63,463 bases of DNA from positions 1-63,463 of the forward strand of contig JACZSC010000001.1 of assembly GCA_022574415.1 (NCBI GenBank). Direction: 5' to 3'. The position numbers and the translations under genes were made by a program. Of the stretch, positions 17,953 to 23,836 are shown in pieces; the first letter of the stretch is position 1, and each line of letters begins with the position of its first letter. The DNA is from Nitrososphaerota archaeon (GTDB taxonomy: Archaea > Thermoproteota > Nitrososphaeria > Nitrososphaerales > Nitrosopumilaceae). The notes beneath the pieces were generated by a model. It saw nothing but the letters and a program-made list of their open reading frames with translations. It did no database searches and was not told where the DNA came from.

Positions 17953-17966
17953 TTTTTCCTATTTTT

Positions 17967-18030
17967 TCACCTTAATTGTTCCAGTTTGAATTCAATCTCA
18001 TCAATCTGACGTTGATGTCTCTCGATGTAG
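17967..18030 (-). pseudogene. Possible remnant of a coiled-coil ORF without a start
   Basis: The minus strand reads YPYIERHQRQIDEIEFKLEQLR and then a stop, a protein-like amphipathic helix. Upstream in the same frame a TGA follows within a few codons and no ATG, GTG or TTG is available. It may be the decayed tail of a gene. It may also be chance coding similarity within an island intergenic region that otherwise contains only inverted repeats. Confidence 0.2.
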
Positions 18031-18110
18031 GGGTAAATGTTTCAATCTGTTTCTGTTATGCGTAAAAACAAGTTTACTGATCAAAAAACAAGTTAGTGAT
18101 TTAATCTTTC

Positions 18111-18140
18111 AAATCTAATGATGATTAGATTTAATTTTTT
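18111..18140 (+). terminator. Hairpin with T-run, terminator-like
   Basis: AAATCTAAT and ATTAGATTT form a perfect 9-base stem with a GATG loop, followed by AATTTTTT. This is the shape of an intrinsic terminator. Archaea mostly need only T-rich tracts, so the hairpin may instead be an operator for the gene that begins 45 bases later. Confidence 0.35.
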
Positions 18141-18184
18141 GATCAAAGTATAAAATTGAAATAGTATAGCAGGAATCTTTGAAT

Positions 18185-18367
18185 ATGAAAGCGAAATTTT
18201 TTACAGGCGATTCCATTGAGTTGGATAAATCTGTGAACACTTTTTTGGATGAAGTAGGAAATATTCGCATCAAGAAGGTACAAATGGTTTCAACAAACGA
18301 AAAGAGTGCTTTGGATGAGGCTGAGTTTGGTGTGATGATTTTTTACGTAAAGAAAGAAGAAGACTAA
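18185..18367 (+). CDS. Small Cse60-like protein
   Basis: This 60-residue protein begins MKAKFFTGDSIELDKSVNTF and ends VMIFYVKKEED. Size, the opening KxKFFTGDS and the closing hydrophobic strand recall the Cse60/DUF2758 family of small proteins named after a Bacillus sporulation-regulon member. A TTG two codons earlier is possible, but the ATG is preferred. A dispersed repeat begins directly after the stop codon. The function is unknown. Confidence 0.55.
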   Translation: MKAKFFTGDSIELDKSVNTFLDEVGNIRIKKVQMVSTNEKSALDEAEFGVMIFYVKKEED

Positions 18368-18368
18368 A

Positions 18369-18394
18369 CTGAAAAAATTCTTAATTCTTAGTTT
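18369..18394 (+). repeat. Dispersed repeat, right half; putative leaderless promoter
   Basis: The copy has one extra A in the A-run (CTGAAAAAATTCTTAATTC). It touches the stop codon of the Cse60-like gene, and its AT core lies 27.5 bases before the ATG of the HNH-like gene, exactly the spacing seen at 17.8 kb and 40.0 kb. Confidence 0.65.
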
Positions 18395-18408
18395 AGGCTA
18401 GAAAACAC

Positions 18409-18642
18409 ATGGGCAATAGGAAAGATTTCAGTCAAACTGAGCTTTTGAAGTATCTTGGTCAATTTACTGTTAATAGGGCTAGATGTGAAAAATGTGGAAT
18501 AACTGCACTTGATGCAAAATTAAACTTACATCACAGAGACGGAAATTCTGAAAATGACAGTTACAAAAACATTGCAATCTATTGTGATAAACATCATAAT
18601 ATTATTGAAGGACGAGATAAGACAATAAATCAATTAAGATAA
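18409..18642 (+). CDS. Small HNH-nuclease-like zinc protein
   Basis: This 77-residue protein has the HNH layout CEKCG ... LNLHHRDGNSEN ... NIAIYCDKHHNII. There are two CxxC/CxxH metal pairs and a central HH-R-D-G-N signature. HNH proteins of this size occur in viruses and mobile elements as nucleases or nuclease remnants. Catalytic histidines are retained, so activity is possible. It is part of the repeat-punctuated array, with a repeat directly after its stop. Confidence 0.75.
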   Translation: MGNRKDFSQTELLKYLGQFTVNRARCEKCGITALDAKLNLHHRDGNSENDSYKNIAIYCDKHHNIIEGRDKTINQLR

Positions 18643-18666
18643 CCTGAAAATTCTTAATTCTTAGTT
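18642..18666 (+). repeat. Dispersed repeat, right half; putative promoter
   Basis: CCTGAAAATTCTTAATTC plus TTAGTTT directly follows the TAA of the HNH-like gene. The AT core is 23.5 bases before the first and 29.5 bases before the second in-frame ATG of the next gene, which is compatible with a very short leader. Confidence 0.6.
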
Positions 18667-18677
18667 TGGAGTGAAAG

Positions 18678-18929
18678 ATGGGTATGATTATCAGAAAACA
18701 TCAACACAAGAGGATCAAATGTGAAGTTTGTAAAAATGTAAAGAATGCAACATTAATTCACGCAAAAAAGAGCTGGCGTAAAGTATGGGATGGTCAAATG
18801 GTTTCAGAAGTAGACACGTTTATCCTACAATACAGAATAGGAAAACACCAGCACGGATCTAGACTTTGCAAGGGCTCAGATAAAGTACAATCCAGAGAAC
18901 ATGATGGGATGATTAACTCTAGTTTTTAA
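18678..18929 (+). CDS. Small CxxC protein of unknown function
   Basis: This 83-residue basic protein has one CEVC pair near residue 15 and a later cysteine (RLCKG), with several histidines (KHQHKR, KHQHGS) that could complete a zinc site. GGAG precedes the first ATG. A second ATG two codons later is also possible. It is flanked on both sides by copies of the dispersed repeat. No family is recognised. It may be a virus- or plasmid-derived DNA-binding protein. Confidence 0.5.
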   Translation: MGMIIRKHQHKRIKCEVCKNVKNATLIHAKKSWRKVWDGQMVSEVDTFILQYRIGKHQHGSRLCKGSDKVQSREHDGMINSSF

Positions 18930-18937
18930 CAGTCGTA

Positions 18938-18956
18938 ATCCTGAAAATTCTTAATT
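18938..18956 (+). repeat. Dispersed repeat, right half; putative promoter of a small RNA or micro-ORF
   Basis: ATCCTGAAAATTCTTAATT lies ten bases after the previous stop. A start site about 28 bases downstream (near 18979) would produce a transcript containing the strong hairpin and 22-codon frame described next. Confidence 0.55.
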
Positions 18957-19009
18957 TCTATCTTGAATAGTTGTGATTACATAACCTTTTTTTGTAAGAA
19001 GAATCAAAA

Positions 19010-19078
19010 ATGTACAATTGGTTTGCACGCCAACAACCTAAAGATATGTCTCAAGACATATCTTTAGAAAGTTGTTAA
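19010..19078 (+). CDS. Possible 22-residue micro-ORF
   Basis: ATG to TAA encodes 22 residues beginning MYNWFARQQPKDMSQD. The stop codon abuts another repeat copy, as the stops of neighbouring genes do, which argues for a real unit. The same bases form a near-perfect hairpin, so the region may instead be a structured RNA. There is no ribosome-binding site, and no homologue is known to me. Confidence 0.3.
   Translation: MYNWFARQQPKDMSQDISLESC
19032..19076 (+). ncRNA. Strong hairpin, candidate small RNA
   Basis: AACAAC, then CTAAAGATATGT, a six-base loop CTCAAG, then ACATATCTTTAG, AAA and GTTGTT. The inner stem is 12 perfect base pairs and the outer stem six, separated by a three-base bulge. 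It is bounded by two copies of the dispersed repeat, one of which could serve as promoter. It overlaps the 22-codon frame. Confidence 0.4.
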
Positions 19079-19094
19079 TCCTGAAAATTCTTAG
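19077..19094 (+). repeat. Dispersed repeat, short right half
   Basis: AATCCTGAAAATTCTTAG. This copy lacks the second TTAATTC block. No gene starts 28 bases downstream. The 267 bases from here to the next gene hold no tRNA, clear ORF or strong fold that I can see. Confidence 0.55.
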
Positions 19095-19361
19095 ACCCAG
19101 TGTATCATGTTAAGAGATTGTTGAAATCCAAGTGAGGTAGGTACAAAGGAATCATGCAAACAACACTATTCAATCCTCACTCAGACACTCTATAATACAC
19201 TTCAATTCTTTTAAGCCTTAGCCACACTTGATGAAGAATTATGTTCTGAGCCTGTCTTAAAAACATACGGGCGAACCTCGTTATTTATTTGAATTATTTG
19301 GTATTTAGTTAATTGAGTAAAGCAAAGTTAAGAATTTAACACAGAATTATTATCTGAAATC

Positions 19362-19718
19362 ATGCCATCTATGGTATCTCTACTTTTTGTAGGTGCTCTT
19401 GGCGTTTTTTTATTTTTGTTTATCTTTACCCCATTCGAAACAGAAGATTTAGATCTAATTATGGTGAATGTGAGTGGTGGAGTTGAAACTGTAGGTTTTT
19501 CAACTGACCCTTTCAAACTTGAATTTACTAAAAAATCCTCAGACCAACCCATTACGATATTATTGGATGATAATTACCAATATTCAGTTTCATTGTTCAC
19601 TGGAACATATGATGTTAAAGTATTTTACACCACGATTGGAGACATAACTACTTTGGATTGTGATGCAGGAACGCATGATATTGACTTTGATATTGATAAC
19701 CTTAATTTCAAATGTTAG
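19362..19718 (+). CDS. Small membrane-anchored protein of unknown function
   Basis: This 118-residue protein has one N-terminal transmembrane helix (about residues 5-24, rich in phenylalanine and leucine) and an exported domain of about 90 residues that looks like a beta-sandwich (VSGGVETVGF, ITILLDDNYQYSVSLFTGTYDVKVFYT). Two cysteines near the C-terminus may be disulphide-linked. The fold recalls carboxypeptidase-regulatory or Ig-like surface domains. A dispersed repeat follows eight bases after the stop. Confidence 0.6.
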   Translation: MPSMVSLLFVGALGVFLFLFIFTPFETEDLDLIMVNVSGGVETVGFSTDPFKLEFTKKSSDQPITILLDDNYQYSVSLFTGTYDVKVFYTTIGDITTLDCDAGTHDIDFDIDNLNFKC

Positions 19719-19723
19719 AAAGT

Positions 19724-19743
19724 AATCCTGAAAATTCTTAATT
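19724..19743 (+). repeat. Dispersed repeat, right half
   Basis: AATCCTGAAAATTCTTAATT between the membrane-anchored protein and the response regulator. The AT core is about 67 bases before the GTG start of the regulator. If it is a promoter, this transcript would have a leader of about 40 bases. Confidence 0.6.
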
Positions 19744-19805
19744 TGACTGTAAAGGAATAGTTTTGACTAATATGTTAAAACAAGAATGCTAAGGGTTTTT
19801 CATAC

Positions 19806-20231
19806 GTGTATAGAAATATTCCTAAAATGTTGTCAAGCGTCGCTGACATGGATGTTTTGATTATTGAAGACGCTAAACCTCTAGCATTTCTACTTACTAA
19901 GTATTTAAAAAAACTTGGTTATCGGAAAATTCACTGTTGCGAGAATGGCACTTTAGGAATACGGAAATTTCAAGAACTGGTTGAATCAAATATTGTGCCT
20001 ATTGTCTTCTTGGACTATTATTTACCAGATCTTGATGCACCGGTGGTCTTAAAGCGAATTCTTAAGATTCATCCTGGTACAGAGGTGATAGTAGAAACGG
20101 TAGCAAATCAAAATGAAAGTGGCATTAAGGGGTTATTCGAACTTGGGGCACATGAGTATTTTCCAAAACCGTACGAACCTGAGAAGCTAGAAGAGATAAT
20201 GAACACTATTCAAGCCAGACGCAGACCCTGA
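19806..20231 (+). CDS. Stand-alone response-regulator receiver protein (CheY-like)
   Basis: This 141-residue single receiver domain has an acidic pair in VLIIEDAKP, phospho-acceptor aspartate in VFLDYYLPD, a switch threonine in VETVANQ and conserved lysine in YFPKPYEP. There is no output domain, so it probably signals through protein contacts. The GTG start is uncertain. In-frame ATGs at codons 8 and 15 would still give a complete domain. No kinase lies nearby. The histidine kinase at the right end of the window is the closest candidate partner. Confidence 0.85.
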   Translation: MYRNIPKMLSSVADMDVLIIEDAKPLAFLLTKYLKKLGYRKIHCCENGTLGIRKFQELVESNIVPIVFLDYYLPDLDAPVVLKRILKIHPGTEVIVETVANQNESGIKGLFELGAHEYFPKPYEPEKLEEIMNTIQARRRP

Positions 20232-20250
20232 GCTCATCACAACAAATTGA

Positions 20251-20280
20251 CATTTGATACGAACTGTAAACCTGAAATTA
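20251..20280 (+). repeat. Dispersed repeat, intact left half and degraded right half
   Basis: CATTTGATACGAACTG is intact, but the right half has decayed to CCTGAAATTA. It lies between the response regulator and the 3' end of a convergent minus-strand gene. Confidence 0.55.
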
Positions 20281-20282
20281 GA

Positions 20283-20774
20283 TTAATTGCCTTTACAAGT
20301 TTCATGTGCCCATCTCTCAATAGAGTAATCAGTACTTTCTAGTTCAGATTCATTAATTATTTTACAATCCTTTATTCTAAGAGATTCACCAACAGACCTG
20401 AATTTGCTTATATTAGTTGGGTCTTTTGAAAATAATAGTAACAATCTACAATTTCCCTTTAGAATCCTATTTTTCCATTTTAAATAATTTGGTTCTTGGC
20501 GCATATGTGATCTATAAAGACCAAAATTGATTTTTTCATAGGATGCTTTCGGATTTTCATAAATAACGATTGCGTAATCATCGAGATTATATTCAATAAA
20601 ACGTACTCTTGTAAAATTTGGATTCCAATTTCTAATTTTTGAAAGAACGTGATTTGCTTTTTCTAGATTATCGAAATAAGGACATACCAATAAGTTTCCA
20701 TTTTTTTCTGTATATGCAATACCAATAAAATCAGGATACCAAAATTGTGCAAATTTTTCAGTCATATTTTTCAC
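20283..20774 (-). CDS. Hypothetical protein in the island
   Basis: This is a 163-residue soluble protein of mixed alpha/beta pattern, rich in aromatic residues (FAQFWYPDFIGIAYT, WKNRILKGNCRLLLLF). No catalytic motif, signal peptide or membrane segment is visible. The start may be the ATG three codons later. Its 3' end abuts a degraded repeat copy. I do not recognise a family. Confidence 0.55.
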   Translation of the reverse strand: MKNMTEKFAQFWYPDFIGIAYTEKNGNLLVCPYFDNLEKANHVLSKIRNWNPNFTRVRFIEYNLDDYAIVIYENPKASYEKINFGLYRSHMRQEPNYLKWKNRILKGNCRLLLLFSKDPTNISKFRSVGESLRIKDCKIINESELESTDYSIERWAHETCKGN

Positions 20775-20901
20775 ATGAATACAAAATTATTAAAGATAAT
20801 CACAATTTTTCATGTTCTTTCATATTCAAGATCTGCTCTTGTAATTTTTTTAATTTCCTCTGTCTTTACTGGGAATGAATCATAACCTCTTCTCTCTTTT
20901 T

Positions 20902-20926
20902 TAATCCTGAAAATTCTTAATTCTTA
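20902..20926 (+). repeat. Dispersed repeat, right half, overlapping a minus-strand stop codon
   Basis: AATCCTGAAAATTCTTAATTC continues into the TTA that is the stop codon of the minus-strand gene. No plus-strand gene follows, so a promoter role here would give only an antisense transcript. Confidence 0.6.
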
Positions 20927-21220
20927 ACCACACTTGAAAATAGCTTCTTTAATTTCTCTCATTCTTCTTAAAATTACCCGGTTAGCTTCATCAAGTTCAT
21001 CCTCACTGGACTGGCGTTGGTGTCTTGCAACAAAATATTCGATAAAACGACCATAAATTATACCTGTTGCAAACCCTAAAACAAAATCATCTGCTTCCTT
21101 ATACTGTCCATGTTTTTGGTAATCTTCAACCCTGGCCATCGTTACAAGATTTGGCACTTCTCCGACTGTCCTATCAATTGTTTTTTCTAAATATGCTCTA
21201 TCTTCATTATCGAGTGGCAC
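20924..21220 (-). CDS. Small helical protein of unknown function
   Basis: This 98-residue acidic protein, predicted helical, includes the glycine-rich central segment FVLGFATGIIYGRFIEYF, perhaps membrane-associated or a core helix. Charged helices flank it. Its stop codon lies inside a repeat copy. No family is recognised. Confidence 0.55.
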   Translation of the reverse strand: MPLDNEDRAYLEKTIDRTVGEVPNLVTMARVEDYQKHGQYKEADDFVLGFATGIIYGRFIEYFVARHQRQSSEDELDEANRVILRRMREIKEAIFKCG

Positions 21221-21343
21221 ACAAAAAACATGTTTTAGAATTATTTAAAGTGCGAAAAATACTTTTTTTATTTCATTTCATACGAACTATCGATGAATAT
21301 GGCTAAATTATTAAATCAACTTCGGTTAAATTAATTCTAGAAA

Positions 21344-22528
21344 TTGATAGAAATTGTTTTGTCCGTGTTATCGTTTCTAGTATTATCTGCATACGCAGAG
21401 GAACCTCCAGATTATTTTAATCCATACGCACCGATTTTTACCGACAAAGAAGTATACTCATGGACGGACAAGGTGCACATAACAATTGTAGCACCAAGCT
21501 GGAATGCCAACAAATATGGCATTGATTCTATTGGTACTCAGGATGGTCATTTCATCAAGATTTCCACTGCTGGTCATTCTCTTGAACCATACAAATTAAC
21601 AGAGACCGAACCGAACAGCGGTGTATTTGTTGGCGAAATAATTCTTACTGGTTTTTTACATGATGTTGATGATGATGGAAATCCAGATACTAATCCACGT
21701 ACAGTTGGAAGTGGCCCAACTAATGGTTTCTTGGAGGTTGAGCGAGATGGAGGATTGACAATATCATTTGAATTTGCAGATGGTGTTGTCCTAATTCACT
21801 CTGCAACGATAAGTTGGAATATCGGACAAATAATTTTCGACAAACCAATCTTTTTAGTTGGAGAGACAGCTAAAATTCGAGTAATCGATCCTGATATGAA
21901 TCTCAATCCAGAGACAGTAGACCGAATTGAAGTAGAAGTTTCATCTGATTCCGATGTAGCAGGAATCCTTGTTGATGCAATAGAGACGGAGGATGACTCG
22001 GGATTGTTTGAAGCTATGGTTTCTTTTACACAGAATAGTGTCTCAAGTGGCAATCGGTTATTCGCTATTCCAGGTGATTCAATTTACGCAAAATACGAAG
22101 ACAATACACTTCCTTCCCCCTATAGCATACAAGATGACTTGGATATTCAAATCGAGTCCAAACTTGAATCGGAAGTTCCACCTATTCAAAGAATTTCTGT
22201 TGAAGATGTTTTCCTTGCTGATAGTTTTGGCATTCCAATAGAACCAACAATTAACGAACAGATTCAAATTGTGGGCATGATTACTAACAATCAAAATTAT
22301 GATCAAATCTTTGTATACATTATACAGGTACGAGATCAAGACGGAACGGTGGTTTACTTATCTTGGATTCAAGGAGAACTGACATCAAATCAGAGTCTAG
22401 AGCTGTCTCAATCATGGACTCCAACAGGAGCTAGCAACTATGTCATTGAAACTTTCGTTTGGGATTCACTAAAGGATCAAATTCCTCTTTCACCAAATTC
22501 ATCCCTGTCTTTATTCAATAATGATTAA
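21344..22528 (+). CDS. Secreted beta-sandwich surface protein
   Basis: This is a 394-residue exported protein with TTG start and a signal peptide of about 18 residues ending SAYAEE. It is composed of repeated beta-sandwich modules. The segments TETEPNSGVFVGEI and ETEDDSGLFEAMV are two copies of the same E-T-x-x-S-G-x-F motif, common in thaumarchaeal S-layer-associated proteins, with acidic calcium-binding-like loops (DVDDDGNPDT). The final 110 residues resemble a CARDB-like domain (NEQIQIVGMITNNQNYDQIF). A tandem pair of dispersed repeats follows the stop directly. Confidence 0.72.
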   Translation: MIEIVLSVLSFLVLSAYAEEPPDYFNPYAPIFTDKEVYSWTDKVHITIVAPSWNANKYGIDSIGTQDGHFIKISTAGHSLEPYKLTETEPNSGVFVGEIILTGFLHDVDDDGNPDTNPRTVGSGPTNGFLEVERDGGLTISFEFADGVVLIHSATISWNIGQIIFDKPIFLVGETAKIRVIDPDMNLNPETVDRIEVEVSSDSDVAGILVDAIETEDDSGLFEAMVSFTQNSVSSGNRLFAIPGDSIYAKYEDNTLPSPYSIQDDLDIQIESKLESEVPPIQRISVEDVFLADSFGIPIEPTINEQIQIVGMITNNQNYDQIFVYIIQVRDQDGTVVYLSWIQGELTSNQSLELSQSWTPTGASNYVIETFVWDSLKDQIPLSPNSSLSLFNND

Positions 22529-22564
22529 CATTTGATACGAACTGTTTAATCCTGAAAATTCTTA
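22528..22564 (+). repeat. Dispersed repeat, full copy, first of a tandem pair
   Basis: Left half ACATTTGATACGAACTG and right half CCTGAAAATTCTTAG in the standard arrangement. It starts at the stop codon of the surface protein. Four bases later a second left half begins, so the unit of about 41 bases is tandemly duplicated. Confidence 0.72.
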
Positions 22565-22565
22565 G

Positions 22566-22596
22566 TTAACATTTGATACGAACTGTAAACTCGAAA
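22566..22596 (+). repeat. Dispersed repeat, second tandem copy with degraded right half
   Basis: TTAACATTTGATACGAACTG is identical to the preceding copy, then the right half decays to CTCGAAAAAG. The identical left halves show that the duplication unit begins at TTAACATTTG. Confidence 0.68.
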
Positions 22597-22654
22597 AAGT
22601 AGCTAATAATAGCTGACTAGTATTACATATTGTCTAGCACAATTCATTCTAAAC

Positions 22655-22759
22655 ATGGCACAAACAAAAACACAACGACGTGCTGCTGGCCTAAAAGGTG
22701 CTCGTACAAGAAAAAGAAATGCAGCCACAAAAAAAGGTTCTAAAAGAAAGAGACGTTAG
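22655..22759 (+). CDS. Very basic micro-protein (34 aa)
   Basis: The frame encodes 34 residues of which about 16 are lysine or arginine (MAQTKTQRRAAGLKG, KKGSKRKRR). It has the composition of a small nucleic-acid-binding or ribosome-associated peptide. It stands between the tandem repeats and a zinc micro-protein on the same strand. Its short length leaves room for doubt. Confidence 0.5.
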   Translation: MAQTKTQRRAAGLKGARTRKRNAATKKGSKRKRR

Positions 22760-22793
22760 AATCAATTTTTCCTTTTTTAAAAATTGAGTAATT

Positions 22794-22904
22794 ATGAACT
22801 TTAAATGTAAAAACTGTAGAAAGGAATTTGAGTTATTCAATAGTGAATTTTGTTGCATGGAATGCCTCAATGATTATTATCTTAAAGGGCACGCAAAATA
22901 CTAG
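22794..22904 (+). CDS. Zinc-finger micro-protein (36 aa)
   Basis: The frame encodes 36 residues with CKNC and, 12 residues later, CCMEC, giving a four-cysteine treble-clef-like site (MNFKCKNCRKEFELF). It resembles small zinc ribbons of archaeal viruses and plasmids. It lies 34 bases after the basic micro-protein, so they may be cotranscribed. Confidence 0.55.
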   Translation: MNFKCKNCRKEFELFNSEFCCMECLNDYYLKGHAKY

Positions 22905-22999
22905 GTAATCAATTAGGAATCCAGTATGTTTGTTTCAATATCTAATTCAAACGCTCTTTGAAATCCTATACAGGAACCACATCTGAATGGATTCGATTA

Positions 23000-23032
23000 C
23001 ATTTGATACGAACCGTTATTCCTGAAAATTCT
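23000..23032 (+). repeat. Dispersed repeat, full copy with small changes
   Basis: CATTTGATACGAACCG then CCTGAAAATTCTAAA. It lies 12 bases beyond the 3' end of the minus-strand zinc-ribbon gene, again touching a gene end but antisense to it. Confidence 0.65.
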
Positions 23033-23043
23033 AAAACACTAAA

Positions 23044-23208
23044 TCATTTCTTGTATTTTATAACTCTGGGTTTATTCCAATAAGGAGAACGACATTTAGT
23101 ATTAGCACAAGTCTTAGGCCATTGTTTCTTACTAGTCCACTTATTCTTACATCTGTTACACGTGTGTAACCATAACTCTGTGCCAGGAACCTTAGAACTC
23201 ACGCTCAT
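23044..23208 (-). CDS. Zinc-ribbon micro-protein (54 aa)
   Basis: The minus strand encodes 54 residues with HTCNRCKNKWTSK and TCANTKCRSPYW, i.e. C17-x2-C20 and C34-x4-C39, followed by the basic SPYWNKPR. This single zinc ribbon with the R-S-P-Y-W-N ending is typical of small archaeal DNA-binding proteins. It is transcribed divergently from a micro-ORF operon, and the palindrome-rich spacer between them suggests shared control, possibly by this protein. Confidence 0.72.
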   Translation of the reverse strand: MSVSSKVPGTELWLHTCNRCKNKWTSKKQWPKTCANTKCRSPYWNKPRVIKYKK

Positions 23209-23272
23209 TATATACACTAATTGTATATATTAATTATGAATATACGTAATACGTATATACATGATATGTATA
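23209..23272. promoter_or_regulatory. Cluster of three palindromes in a divergent promoter
   Basis: TATATAC/GTATATA (7-base loop), TATACGT/ACGTATA (AAT loop) and TATACAT/ATGTATA (GAT loop) follow one another, the last two overlapping. All share the form TATAYRT-N3-AYRTATA. They separate the divergent zinc-ribbon gene and the micro-ORF operon and contain TATA-like sequences for both directions. This is what a dimeric repressor's operators would look like. Confidence 0.6.
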
Positions 23273-23281
23273 TAGATAAGC

Positions 23282-23467
23282 ATGGAAAAACAAGTACTAG
23301 AAATCATAAAGGAAAAAGACACCTACAAAATATCTGTAGAAATATCAGAGAACTCCAAACAAGAGCCTAGTATTACAATCAAAGTACACACAGACGGATC
23401 AACCAAAGACGCAGTGGATGAGGCTCTAGAACAATACAGACGAGCTAAGGAAGAGCTTAAGAAATGA
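23282..23467 (+). CDS. Small helical/beta protein, first gene of a micro-ORF operon
   Basis: This 61-residue protein (MEKQVLEIIKEKDTYKISVE start) has two beta strands followed by a charged helix (AVDEALEQYRRAKEELKK). It could be an antitoxin-like or DNA-binding helper, but no motif decides. The ATG lies ten bases after the palindrome cluster. Its stop overlaps the next ATG (ATGA), starting a chain of four such overlaps. Confidence 0.65.
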   Translation: MEKQVLEIIKEKDTYKISVEISENSKQEPSITIKVHTDGSTKDAVDEALEQYRRAKEELKK

Positions 23468-23562
23468 GACTCTTGTTATCAGAATCCTGTGAGGCCGTAA
23501 GGTGTCAAGAATGCACGTATTCTAACTGCATATGCTACTGTCACAGAGACTGTGAAGAATGA
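23464..23562 (+). CDS. Cysteine-rich micro-protein (32 aa)
   Basis: Thirty-two residues with six cysteines: RCQECTYSNCICYCHRDC. Together with the histidine they could form one or two zinc sites. It overlaps both neighbours by four bases (ATGA), which argues for translation coupled to the operon. Nothing similar comes to mind. Confidence 0.5.
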   Translation: MRLLLSESCEAVRCQECTYSNCICYCHRDCEE

Positions 23563-23708
23563 ATCTAACATTCAGGTGCTCAATCTGTGGCAAGGATCTA
23601 CTGCCTTACGAGGTAAAAAAACACGAGCAATATGAAATCGAGCAAAGTATTTTCAAGCATCTCAATTGTAAGAAGAAACACAGCCACACCAAAAGATGTC
23701 TACAATGA
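23559..23708 (+). CDS. Zinc-finger-like micro-protein (49 aa)
   Basis: Forty-nine residues with CSICGKDLLPYEVKKHEQ and HLNCKKKHSH, giving CxxC followed by several H/C candidates as in a C2H2-like finger. It overlaps the preceding and following frames by four bases each. It probably binds zinc, and the role is unknown. Confidence 0.5.
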   Translation: MNLTFRCSICGKDLLPYEVKKHEQYEIEQSIFKHLNCKKKHSHTKRCLQ

Positions 23709-23782
23709 ATCAACAAGAACTCATCACCATCATTCTAAAGCAATTTAAAAAAATAGAAGAATTAGAAAAAAAACTAAAATGA
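23705..23782 (+). CDS. Coiled-coil micro-protein (25 aa), last of the overlapping chain
   Basis: Twenty-five residues, a single amphipathic helix (LKQFKKIEELEKKLK) resembling the C-terminal coiled coil of the 46-residue protein at the other end of the island. It overlaps the preceding stop by four bases. Too short to be sure, but the ATGA overlap supports it. Confidence 0.35.
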   Translation: MNQQELITIILKQFKKIEELEKKLK

Positions 23783-23836
23783 GCTATCGATTGATCTACA
23801 TAAAATTTTTAACACTTTGCTGGATTGTGAATTAGA

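Noticed and set aside
17448-22596. Classical integron with attC sites
   Set aside because: The recombinase is truncated and of XerC/phage N-terminal type without IntI features, and the repeats are not imperfect palindromes with attC core sites. Only a looser cassette-like comparison is kept.
17771-23032. CRISPR array
   Set aside because: The repeats are separated by whole genes of varied length rather than uniform short spacers, and no cas genes are present.
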